Part shown: in pieces, positions 15,359-22,602 of the stretch
How positions within the stretch are numbered: the first letter of the stretch is position 1
Layout: the number at the start of each line of letters is the position of its first letter
Made by a program: the position numbers and the translations under genes
Origin: an uncultured Lachnospiraceae bacterium
GTDB lineage: Bacteria; Bacillota; Clostridia; Lachnospirales; Lachnospiraceae
Assembly: GCA_910584785.1 (NCBI GenBank)
Contig: CAJUDX010000010.1
Location: 1-64,000 of the forward strand
Length of the DNA: 64,000 nucleotides
Direction of reading: 5' to 3'
The notes under the pieces: generated by a model
What the model was told of the DNA's origin: nothing
Databases searched by the model: none
Seen by the model: the letters and a program-made list of their open reading frames with translations, nothing else

Positions 15359-15439
15359 GGGTGTGAAGGTGTAAAAGGTATTGGTTTTTGGCGGTGCATG
15401 GGTGTGAGGTGCAAAGGATATTGGTTTTTGACGGTGAGA
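15359..15439. repeat. 41-bp imperfect tandem repeat
   Basis: GGGTGTGAAGGTGTAAAAGG at 15359 recurs as GGGTGTGAGGTGCAAAGGA at 15400. Each is followed by TATTGGTTTTTG(G/A)CGGTG, and a third unit is started at 15440. It fills part of the AraC-sigK spacer. Confidence 0.7.
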
Positions 15440-15540
15440 GGGCGTGAAGCTTTGGTAGAGGATACTTGTCCGTCACAGGGTGAATGGAGAGACAGGAAGA
15501 AGGGAAAGCCGGAGGATAAAGAAAATAAAAGTGTAAAAGC

Positions 15541-15568
15541 ACAGGAAAAGCCGACAGCGCATAAGTTA
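15541..15568 (+). promoter_or_regulatory. Sigma-K-type promoter of sigK (autoregulation)
   Basis: AC (15541-15542), a 17-bp spacer, then CATAAGTTA (15560-15568). This is an exact match to AC-N16/17-CATANNNTA, about 30 nt before the TTG start. Sigma-K is known to transcribe its own gene in other spore formers. The sigma-E promoter expected to start expression was not identified. Confidence 0.6.
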
Positions 15569-15599
15569 TAATTAAGTATATGCAGTCAGGTGGCTTTCG

Positions 15600-16226
15600 T
15601 TGAAAACTTTTCCCAAACCGTTATCCGCAAGTGAAGAAAAGGAATATCTGGAACGCTGCAAAGAGGGTGACGAGGAAGCAAAAAATATTTTGATTCTGCG
15701 GAATATGCGCCTAGTCGCCCATGTGGTTAAAAAGTATCAGAGCGCCGACTATGATATGGAGGATTTGATCAGTGTGGGAAGCATTGGACTGATCAAGGCA
15801 ATTAACACCTTTAATATAGATAAGGGTTCCCGTTTGGCAACCTATGCAGCAAAATGTGTGGAAAATGAAATTCTTATGCTCCTTCGGGCAGGGAAAAAGT
15901 ACAGCAGGGAGGTTTCTCTTTTTGAACCTATTGGAGTGGATAAGGATGGAGAAACTGTAAGTCTGGTAGATGTGATTGAAATGGATAATCGTGAGACAAT
16001 CGAGGATATTATTTTTGAGCAGGATGTGCGGGATTTGTATGCATCCTATGAAAAATGCCTGAAGGGAACGGAAAAAGCCGTGGTGGGAATGCGCTATGGG
16101 CTGTACGGGAAGAAGGAGCACACACAGAGAGAGATTGCTCAAATGTTGGGGATTTCCCGTTCCTATGTATCCCGTATAGAAAAAAAGGCTCTGGGGAAAC
16201 TGAGGAAGGAGATGGAGCAGGTTTAA
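15600..16226 (+). CDS. sigK: Late mother-cell sporulation sigma factor sigma-K
   Basis: A 208-residue sigma-70 factor that directs late mother-cell transcription (coat and cortex maturation). It begins MKTFPKPLSASEEKEYLERC, which aligns with mature sigma-K, followed by region 2 (RNMRLVAHVVKKYQSADYDM, LISVGSIGLIKAINTF, ATYAAKCVENEILM) and region 4 with REIAQMLGISRSYVSRIEKK. The start is TTG with AGGTGG 6 nt upstream. Reading upstream in frame meets a stop at 15573-15575 with no start codon between, so the membrane-tethering pro-sequence of Bacillus sigma-K is absent. The gene is intact, with no skin-type insertion. A sigma-K-like promoter stands just upstream. Confidence 0.95.
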   Translation: MKTFPKPLSASEEKEYLERCKEGDEEAKNILILRNMRLVAHVVKKYQSADYDMEDLISVGSIGLIKAINTFNIDKGSRLATYAAKCVENEILMLLRAGKKYSREVSLFEPIGVDKDGETVSLVDVIEMDNRETIEDIIFEQDVRDLYASYEKCLKGTEKAVVGMRYGLYGKKEHTQREIAQMLGISRSYVSRIEKKALGKLRKEMEQV

Positions 16227-16265
16227 GAGGCGATTAGGGGTGAGAAGTCGTTTGTGGGACGGGGT

Positions 16266-16312
16266 TGGCTGCAGCTGTTTATTTTAGAGTCGGCTGCAGC
16301 TGCTTATTTTGG
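16266..16312. repeat. Two-copy repeat with GCTGCAGC palindrome
   Basis: GGCTGCAGCTGTTTATTTTA at about 16266 recurs as GGCTGCAGCTGCTTATTTTG about 27 bp later. It lies between sigK and galE. No function is evident. Confidence 0.55.
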
Positions 16313-16398
16313 AGATGGTTGGGCTGGCTCTTTTCCCTGGTATGCAGGAATAATTTATGATTTCGAAAAAATTATCTTATTTTTTAAACAAATTTGCA

Positions 16399-16427
16399 TT
16401 GAATTTCCATGCATAGTTTTGTATGAT
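16399..16427 (+). promoter_or_regulatory. Sigma-A promoter of galE
   Basis: TTGAAT (16399-16404), 17-bp spacer, TATGAT (16422-16427). The leader is about 70 nt to the galE ATG. Confidence 0.75.
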
Positions 16428-16503
16428 AGTAAATAAAGGTAGAAGCTAAAAGCAATCCATGGTTTCCATCGCAATTAACATTTTGTTTAAGGAGGATTTG
16501 CAA

Positions 16504-17517
16504 ATGTCAATTTTAGTTGCTGGCGGCGCCGGGTATATCGGCAGCCATACCTGTGTGGAACTTTTGAATGCAGGGTACGAGGTTGTTGTTGTGGATAATC
16601 TGTATAATTCCTGTGAAGAGGCGTTAAAGAGAGTGGAGAAAATTACAGGAAAGACAGTGACCTTTTATCAGGTTGATTTACTGGACAAGCCTGCTCTGGA
16701 TCAGGTTTTTGACAAAGAAAGTATTGATTCGGTCATTAATTTTGCCGGATTAAAGGCGGTGGGCGAGTCGGTAAGAAAGCCGTTGGAATATTATCATAAT
16801 AATATTACCGGAACGCTGAATCTCTGCGATGTGATGCGTAATCATGGCATAAAGAATATTATTTTCAGCTCTTCGGCTACGGTTTACGGTGATCCGGCAT
16901 TTGTTCCGATTACGGAAGAGTGTCCCAAGGGTCAGATTACTAATCCTTACGGACAGACCAAAGGGATGCTGGAGCAGATTTTAACTGACCTTCATGTGGC
17001 AGATCCGGAGTGGAATGTTGTGCTGCTCCGCTATTTTAATCCGATTGGCGCGCATGAGAGCGGGACGATTGGGGAAGATCCCAAGGGGATTCCCAATAAT
17101 CTGGTGCCTTATATTGCCCAGGTGGCCGTCGGTAAGCTGGATAAGTTAGGCGTGTTTGGCAATGATTACCCCACGCATGACGGTACAGGAGTAAGGGATT
17201 ATATTCATGTGGTGGATTTGGCGAAGGGCCATGTAAAGGCATTGAAGAAGCTGGCACCAGGCAGCGGAGTAAGTATTTATAATTTAGGTACAGGAATTGG
17301 CTATAGTGTATTGGATGTGCTTCATGCCTATGAAAAAGCCTGTCAAAAAACCCTGCCGTATGAAATTAAGGAAAGACGTGCGGGAGATATCGCCACCTGC
17401 TACTGTGATGCATCAAAGGCAAAGAATGAGCTTGGATGGGTTGCTGAGAAGGGAATCGAAGAGATGTGTGCCGATTCCTGGAGGTGGCAGTCCTCTAATC
17501 CTGACGGATATCGTTAA
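16504..17517 (+). CDS. galE: UDP-glucose 4-epimerase
   Basis: NAD-dependent interconversion of UDP-glucose and UDP-galactose, linking galactose use to glycan precursors. The protein is 337 residues, the normal length. It has the nucleotide-binding VAGGAGYIGSHTCVELL, the active-site SSSATVYGDP and the catalytic Tyr-x3-Lys in NPYGQTKGMLEQ, followed by LRYFNPIGAHESG. ATG 16504 has AAGGAGG 8 nt upstream; a longer reading from 16459 would run through that site. It is monocistronic with its own promoter and terminator. It is unlinked to gal utilisation genes here, so it probably supplies UDP-galactose for surface polysaccharide as much as catabolism. Confidence 0.97.
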   Translation: MSILVAGGAGYIGSHTCVELLNAGYEVVVVDNLYNSCEEALKRVEKITGKTVTFYQVDLLDKPALDQVFDKESIDSVINFAGLKAVGESVRKPLEYYHNNITGTLNLCDVMRNHGIKNIIFSSSATVYGDPAFVPITEECPKGQITNPYGQTKGMLEQILTDLHVADPEWNVVLLRYFNPIGAHESGTIGEDPKGIPNNLVPYIAQVAVGKLDKLGVFGNDYPTHDGTGVRDYIHVVDLAKGHVKALKKLAPGSGVSIYNLGTGIGYSVLDVLHAYEKACQKTLPYEIKERRAGDIATCYCDASKAKNELGWVAEKGIEEMCADSWRWQSSNPDGYR

Positions 17518-17582
17518 AATACTGTACAGAAAAATACAAACAAATGTTCGAAATATATTGAAATCGTAAATAAGTTGTGATA

Positions 17583-17618
17583 AAATAAGGTGGAACGAAT
17601 GTTCTGCCTTATTTTTTG
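17583..17618 (+). terminator. Terminator of galE
   Basis: AATAAGG pairs with CCTTATT, with an inner GGAAC/GTTCT stem around GAAT, followed by TTTTTT. Confidence 0.85.
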
Positions 17619-17637
17619 GCAGAGGAAAGGATGAGAT

Positions 17638-19128
17638 ATGCTGATTCAGGAGGATTTAAGTTTGCAGGAGAAGTTAAAGATATTAACTGCAGCTGCTAAG
17701 TATGATGTGTCCTGTACCTCCAGCGGAGTTGAGAGAAAGGGGAAGGCGGGAAGTATGGGAAGTGCGTCAGAGATGGGGATTTGCCATAGTTTTTCGGCGG
17801 ATGGACGGTGTATTTCTCTGCTGAAAATATTGTTTACGAATCAGTGTATTTATGACTGTAAGTATTGTATTAACCGATGTTCGAATGATGTGGTGCGCAC
17901 TTCGTTTACACCGGAAGAGATTTGTCGGCTGACGATGGAGTTTTACTGCCGTAATTATATTGAAGGTTTGTTTTTAAGCTCGGGGATTCTATTTAGTGCA
18001 GATTATACGATGGAGTTATTGGTAAAGACACTTTCGCTTTTGAGGAAAACGATGGGGTTTGGCGGTTATATCCATGTAAAGGCAATTCCCGGAGCAGATC
18101 CGTCGCTGATTGAAGAGGCAGGATTTCTGGCTGACCGGATGAGTGTGAATCTGGAGCTTCCCACGGCGGAAGGCCTTAGAAACCTTGCGCCGGGGAAGAG
18201 CAGAGATAAGATTTTAACGCCGATGCGTCAGATTCAGCAGGGAATTGCCGGGCAGATGCTAAGAGAGGGGATGGCGATCCCGGATTACCATGAGAAGAGA
18301 GGTCATATTGAAGAAAGGGGAGGGAGAGAAGAACCGTCAGTACATGATACGGAAAAACATGTAATCCAGAGCGGAGCAGGGAAGGACAGTAAGAAGGGGA
18401 GCGGGCCGAAACAAGTGCTGGGGCGTTCACGGTATGGGAATTTTGGGATTCGCCAGGCGTCGAATAAGAGGGATTATTTTGTGCCAGCAGGACAGTCTAC
18501 ACAGATGATCGTGGGAGCGACGCCGGAAAGTGATTATCAGATGCTTATGGTGGCAGAGGCCTTATATCAGAAGTTTGGGCTTAAGCGGATATTTTATTCG
18601 GCCTATGTTTCTGTCAATGAGGACAGTGCACTCCCGGTATTGCCCGACGGGCCGCCGCTGCTTCGGGAGCACAGGCTGTATCAGGCGGACTGGCTGATGC
18701 GTTACTATGGGTTTGATGCAGGAGAGCTTTTGTCGGAGCGTCAGCCGAATTTTAATGTTTTTCTGGACCCCAAGTGCGACTGGGCCCTGCGTCACCTGGA
18801 GCATTTCCCGGTGGAGGTGAATCAGGCCGATTATACGATGCTGCTTCGTGTTCCGGGGATGGGGATAAAGTCGGTAAAGCGCATTGTTGCGGCGAGAAAG
18901 TCGGCTGTGCTGACGTTTGCCGATTTAAAAAAGATGGGAGTCGTGATGAAGCGGGCGCAGTATTTTATTACCTGTTCGGGCAGACTGCTTTATCCAATTA
19001 AAATAGAACAGGATTATATTACCAGTCAGCTTTTGGGGGATGAGAGAAGGCGGGCATGGGATATTGAACATAAAGACTGTTACAGGCAGCTCTCGCTGTT
19101 TGATGATATGAAGATGCCCTGCCCCTGA
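17638..19128 (+). CDS. Radical SAM protein of the putative DNA modification/repair family (TIGR03916-like)
   Basis: A 496-residue radical SAM enzyme. The iron-sulfur motif CIYDCKYC (Cys-x3-Cys-x2-Cys) is at about residues 77-84. The C-terminus carries a helix-hairpin-helix (LLRVPGMGIKSVKRIVAARK, about 400-420), which indicates DNA contact. Together these fit the family described as a putative DNA modification/repair radical SAM protein, whose members are paired with a DUF4130 protein; that partner follows here at 19229. Reaction and substrate are not known. An unusual feature is a polar, low-complexity insertion of about 60 residues (about 215-275) rich in Lys, Glu, Gly and Ser in the middle of the TIM barrel, making it longer than typical members. 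AAAGGATGAG precedes the ATG. Confidence 0.9.
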   Translation: MLIQEDLSLQEKLKILTAAAKYDVSCTSSGVERKGKAGSMGSASEMGICHSFSADGRCISLLKILFTNQCIYDCKYCINRCSNDVVRTSFTPEEICRLTMEFYCRNYIEGLFLSSGILFSADYTMELLVKTLSLLRKTMGFGGYIHVKAIPGADPSLIEEAGFLADRMSVNLELPTAEGLRNLAPGKSRDKILTPMRQIQQGIAGQMLREGMAIPDYHEKRGHIEERGGREEPSVHDTEKHVIQSGAGKDSKKGSGPKQVLGRSRYGNFGIRQASNKRDYFVPAGQSTQMIVGATPESDYQMLMVAEALYQKFGLKRIFYSAYVSVNEDSALPVLPDGPPLLREHRLYQADWLMRYYGFDAGELLSERQPNFNVFLDPKCDWALRHLEHFPVEVNQADYTMLLRVPGMGIKSVKRIVAARKSAVLTFADLKKMGVVMKRAQYFITCSGRLLYPIKIEQDYITSQLLGDERRRAWDIEHKDCYRQLSLFDDMKMPCP

Positions 19129-19228
19129 TAAAGGATGGGGCTGAATCAACATAAAAACAGGAAACATAAGGAAAAAAAGATTGATTATCCATAGGGACTG
19201 GGCTATAATAACAGGAAAGGATAAGGGA

Positions 19229-19990
19229 ATGACGGTATATGTATGTGAAGGCTCATTTGAGGGAATCTTATGTGGTGTGTATGATGCCTGGATGAGCCGA
19301 AAAGGGCATGAAAATGTGCGGCTGGAGCTTGAAAACAGCGGGGATATGGAGTTGTTTTGCAGTTATGAACCAGTGGCGTTGTGTCAGGAAAAAGCCAAAA
19401 AGGTTATTTCGGCGATTCACAAACGGTTATCGGAGTTTGTGTATGAGCAGGTTTATCTTGCTTCATTAAGCCATAAACCGGAACGGGCAGATCGAATTTA
19501 TCGTTTTTTAGTGGATGCCTTCCGCTATGGAGATGCCGTGCTTAAGATGTTTCATCTTTCTTCTGTATTTGACCTGTTTGCGCTTTGCCGGTTTGTGGAG
19601 CATGAAAGCCATCAGCTGACAGGTTTTCTTCGTTTTTCGCGGACGGAGCAGGGACTTCTTATCAGCAGGATTGGGCCTGAAAGTGATGTGGTGGCTTTAC
19701 TGGCAGTGCATTTTGCCGATCGCCTGCCCTCGGAAAACTGGATGATTTACGATGAGCACAGGAAGAAGGCTGTGGTGCATCCGGCAGATAAGGACTGGTT
19801 TATCCTGCAGGAGGATGAGGGGAACTGGATAAAGGAATTAGAGTGGAAGACGGACGAGGAAGAATATGCTGCCCTGTGGAAGATTTTTCATCAGACCGTT
19901 GCCATTTCTGAGCGGGTGAATCTGGTCTGCCAGCGTAGTCTTCTTCCCCTGCGTTACCGGGGCTACATGACAGAGTTTATGGGGAAGTGA
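19229..19990 (+). CDS. DUF4130 protein, partner of the radical SAM enzyme (TIGR03915-like)
   Basis: A 253-residue protein beginning MTVYVCEGSFEGILCGVYDAW, the standard start of the DUF4130/TIGR03915 'probable DNA metabolism protein' family. ATG 19229 is chosen for that match and for the AAGG before it, rather than an upstream in-frame start. Later segments include AFRYGDAVLKMFHLSSVFDLF, FLRFSRTEQGLLISRIGPESD and ADRLPSENWMIYDEHRKKA, all typical. In some bacteria the domain is fused to a family 4 uracil-DNA-glycosylase-like protein, which supports a nucleic-acid role. No catalytic residues have been defined. It follows the radical SAM gene at about 100 bp in the same direction, consistent with a two-protein system. 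Confidence 0.88.
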   Translation: MTVYVCEGSFEGILCGVYDAWMSRKGHENVRLELENSGDMELFCSYEPVALCQEKAKKVISAIHKRLSEFVYEQVYLASLSHKPERADRIYRFLVDAFRYGDAVLKMFHLSSVFDLFALCRFVEHESHQLTGFLRFSRTEQGLLISRIGPESDVVALLAVHFADRLPSENWMIYDEHRKKAVVHPADKDWFILQEDEGNWIKELEWKTDEEEYAALWKIFHQTVAISERVNLVCQRSLLPLRYRGYMTEFMGK

Positions 19991-20083
19991 TCGTTGGGGC
20001 GATTTCCCTTTTATCCCTGACCGGATAATATTTAAGCAGACGGGCAGGAAAACAGGAAAAATAGACAGGAAAGCGAGGTAAAC

Positions 20084-21043
20084 ATGATGCCTCAAAAAGA
20101 AGTTTTTTATTTACCTTCCAGTGACGGGAAATCCAGGCTGTTTTGTGTCTGCTGGAAACCGGACGGGGAGATAAAGATGGTTCTTCAGGTTATTCATGGG
20201 ATGATTGAACACACCGGTTTTTATGAAGATTTCGCACTTTTTCTTGCCAGACAGGGAATTGCGGTGGTAGGGCATGATCACCTGGGACATGGCAGAACGG
20301 CAAAGGAGCCAGAAGATTTGGGCTTTTTTTCCGGGAAGAAGGGATACCGCTGTTTGATTAAGGACATTCATCGAGTGCGGAGATATATCACCAGGCGATG
20401 GGAGAATATTCCTCAGTTTGTGCTGGGGCACAGTATGGGATCGTTTCTTCTTCGCCGTTATCTGACCCTGTTTGGCGAAGGGATGGAAGGGGCAGTGCTG
20501 ATGGGAACGGGAAATCCGCCGAATGTCCTGGTTAAGTTTGGCCTTATCCTGGCATCGGCGGCTTCCGTCTGTCTTGGCGCAGACTATCGGAGCGAGAGGA
20601 TAAATACTTTGTTTCGCCAGGCGATGAACCGGAAGTTTCGTCCGGTAAGGACATCGATGGACTGGCTTACCCTGGATGAGCGGCAGGTTGATCGGTTTTT
20701 GGCAGATGAGCAGTGTCAGATGTTGTTTAGCTGTTCGGCTTATCGTGATTTGCTGCAGATGGTGAATGACAGTGAACATAGGTCTTTGATGCGAAGGATT
20801 CCCAAAAGCCTCCCCATTCTTTTAATTTCTGGTCGTGAAGATCCGGTTGGGGAGTTTGGAAAGGGTGTGGATCGGGCATTTGGCAACCTGAAAAAAGCAG
20901 GGATAGAGGATGTGGAAATGCTGCTTTATCCCCATTGCCGCCATGAATTAGTGATAGAAAAGAACAGGGAACAGGTGGCAGAGGATATTTTGTTATGGAT
21001 GGAAGCAAAGGCAAAGAACAAAATTGCGTTTGAAAAATTATAG
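20084..21043 (+). CDS. Alpha/beta hydrolase, monoacylglycerol lipase/lysophospholipase-like
   Basis: A 319-residue serine hydrolase of the S33/lysophospholipase type. The oxyanion region is LQVIHGMIEHTGFYEDFALF, and GHDHLGHGRT is the family's second motif. The nucleophile lies in FVLGHSMGSFLLRRY (Gly-His-Ser-Met-Gly). The acid is in LLISGREDPVG and the catalytic His in PHCRHEL. There is no signal peptide, so it acts in the cytoplasm on monoacylglycerols, lysolipids or similar esters. GAGG stands 5 nt before the ATG-ATG start. It sits in the same-direction run from 17638 to 30094 and is only 16 bp from the SWIM protein gene; a functional tie to either flanking system is uncertain. Confidence 0.9.
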   Translation: MMPQKEVFYLPSSDGKSRLFCVCWKPDGEIKMVLQVIHGMIEHTGFYEDFALFLARQGIAVVGHDHLGHGRTAKEPEDLGFFSGKKGYRCLIKDIHRVRRYITRRWENIPQFVLGHSMGSFLLRRYLTLFGEGMEGAVLMGTGNPPNVLVKFGLILASAASVCLGADYRSERINTLFRQAMNRKFRPVRTSMDWLTLDERQVDRFLADEQCQMLFSCSAYRDLLQMVNDSEHRSLMRRIPKSLPILLISGREDPVGEFGKGVDRAFGNLKKAGIEDVEMLLYPHCRHELVIEKNREQVAEDILLWMEAKAKNKIAFEKL

Positions 21044-21059
21044 AAGGGAATTGGAGATA

Positions 21060-22520
21060 ATGGGAAAAATTACAGAACAGCAAGTTGTGTCCATGGCTCC
21101 GAATAGTGCAGCTGTGGCAAATGCCAGAAAAATTTCGTCAAAGGGCGGTTTTGTATCTCTGGCAAAGACCGAAGATGATACCTTTTATATGGGAGAGTGC
21201 AAGGGAAGCGGAAAAAGTAATTATACGGTTTCCGTTGATTTTATTGAGCCGGAAAATCCGGTGTGCCGGTGCAGCTGTCCAAGCCGGCAGTTCCCCTGCA
21301 AGCATGGACTTGCGCTTTTGTTTGAAATTGTACAGGATAAGACGTTTGCCCATTGTGAACTCCCAGAGACTATCCGGGAAAAGCGGGAGAAGAAGGAAAA
21401 GAAGGCAGCAAAGGCACTGGAGAGTAAGGAGGGCGGCGAGGAGAAAAAGTCTGGCACAAGGAGTAAAAAAACCAGCCAGGCTGCCCGCATAAAGAAGATG
21501 AAAAAGCAGCTGGAGGGCCTTGGCGTGCTGAGAAAGATGGTTGACCGTCTGCTGGAAGCAGGGCTTGGAACCTTAACCGGGCAATCACTAAAGTCTTACC
21601 GTGATTTGGCAAAACAGTTTGGCGACTATTATCTCCCCGGTCCGCAGATTTTATTAAGCCGGCTGATTGCGCAGGGTGAGGCTTATCAGAAGGATGGGGA
21701 TAATGCCCATCATGAAGAGATTATGCAGATTTTAGTCCGTTTAAATGCTTTGATGAAGAAATCAGAGAGTTATTTGACGGAGAAGATAGAAAAAGCGGAC
21801 GGAGAAGATGATGATAGTGTCCTTTATGAAGAATTGGGCGGAATATGGACGATGGAACGTCTGCAGCAGCTTGGGCAGAGCCGGGAACAGGTGGATTTGC
21901 TGCAGCTGGCTTTTTATGTTTATTACGATGATGCCAGAAAAGAATGGATAGATAAGGGCTACTATGTGGATGTAAAGAGCGGGGAAATTGTCACTACGCT
22001 GAATTATTGTCCGGTGAAGGCCATGAGCCATGTGAAACGGCAGGATTCCGTTTTTGGCCAGATACATATTCCACAGCTGACCTATTATCCGGGTAAGGTT
22101 AATCCAAGGGTGCGCTGGGAGTGGGCGGAATACACACCGCTGCTTCCCGAAACACTTGCCGGTATTCGGGTATTGGCAGAAAAGGATCTTTCGGCGGCTG
22201 TCAAGCAGGTGAAAAATGTAATTAAAAATCCTCTGGACCCGGATGAAATGGCAGTGATGATTTTTTATGAGAGGATAGGCATTCTTGAGGGAAACCCAGA
22301 CCGTTATGTGATGGAAGATGCTTCCGGGAACAGGATAATACTGCATAATGCAGCAGATGGTGAAGATACCCTGGCAGTATTGAAGCTGCTCAGGGAGCCG
22401 GAATTATTCAGCCGCCAGGTGCTTTTTGGAAAGCTGTTTTATCATCGTGTGGATAAGCGGATGTATATGCAGCCCTTAAGCCTGATTACAGAAGAAAATG
22501 TTGTTCGGCTGGCGTATTAA
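21060..22520 (+). CDS. SWIM zinc finger protein
   Basis: A 486-residue protein, first gene of the five-gene cassette ending at 29482. The SWIM motif CRCSCPSRQFPCKHGLALL (Cys-x-Cys...Cys-x-His) is near residues 75-90; SWIM domains bind Zn and mediate DNA or protein contact. After it comes a Lys/Glu-rich linker (about 110-155) and then a helical C-terminal region with no recognised enzyme motif. ATG 21060 is preferred to an in-frame ATG 12 codons earlier because GGAG precedes it and the earlier one is inside the lipase gene. In other bacteria SWIM proteins of this kind neighbour MoxR/VWA/DUF5682 genes (family knowledge), as seen here. Role unknown. Confidence 0.88.
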   Translation: MGKITEQQVVSMAPNSAAVANARKISSKGGFVSLAKTEDDTFYMGECKGSGKSNYTVSVDFIEPENPVCRCSCPSRQFPCKHGLALLFEIVQDKTFAHCELPETIREKREKKEKKAAKALESKEGGEEKKSGTRSKKTSQAARIKKMKKQLEGLGVLRKMVDRLLEAGLGTLTGQSLKSYRDLAKQFGDYYLPGPQILLSRLIAQGEAYQKDGDNAHHEEIMQILVRLNALMKKSESYLTEKIEKADGEDDDSVLYEELGGIWTMERLQQLGQSREQVDLLQLAFYVYYDDARKEWIDKGYYVDVKSGEIVTTLNYCPVKAMSHVKRQDSVFGQIHIPQLTYYPGKVNPRVRWEWAEYTPLLPETLAGIRVLAEKDLSAAVKQVKNVIKNPLDPDEMAVMIFYERIGILEGNPDRYVMEDASGNRIILHNAADGEDTLAVLKLLREPELFSRQVLFGKLFYHRVDKRMYMQPLSLITEENVVRLAY

Positions 22521-22602
22521 GGTGGTATAAGAAGAATCAGCAGCGAATGTGCAGCAGAGTAAATGAAGAAAACGGACAATCGTTTGGAGAGGAGCGGTTA
22601 TT

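Noticed and set aside
15600..16226. Possible skin-type interruption or pro-sequence of sigK
   Set aside because: The gene is continuous from region 2 to region 4, and an in-frame stop directly upstream rules out an N-terminal pro-peptide.
16254..16436. 60-codon plus-strand frame between sigK and galE
   Set aside because: It has no ribosome site, contains the small direct repeat, and overlaps the galE promoter.
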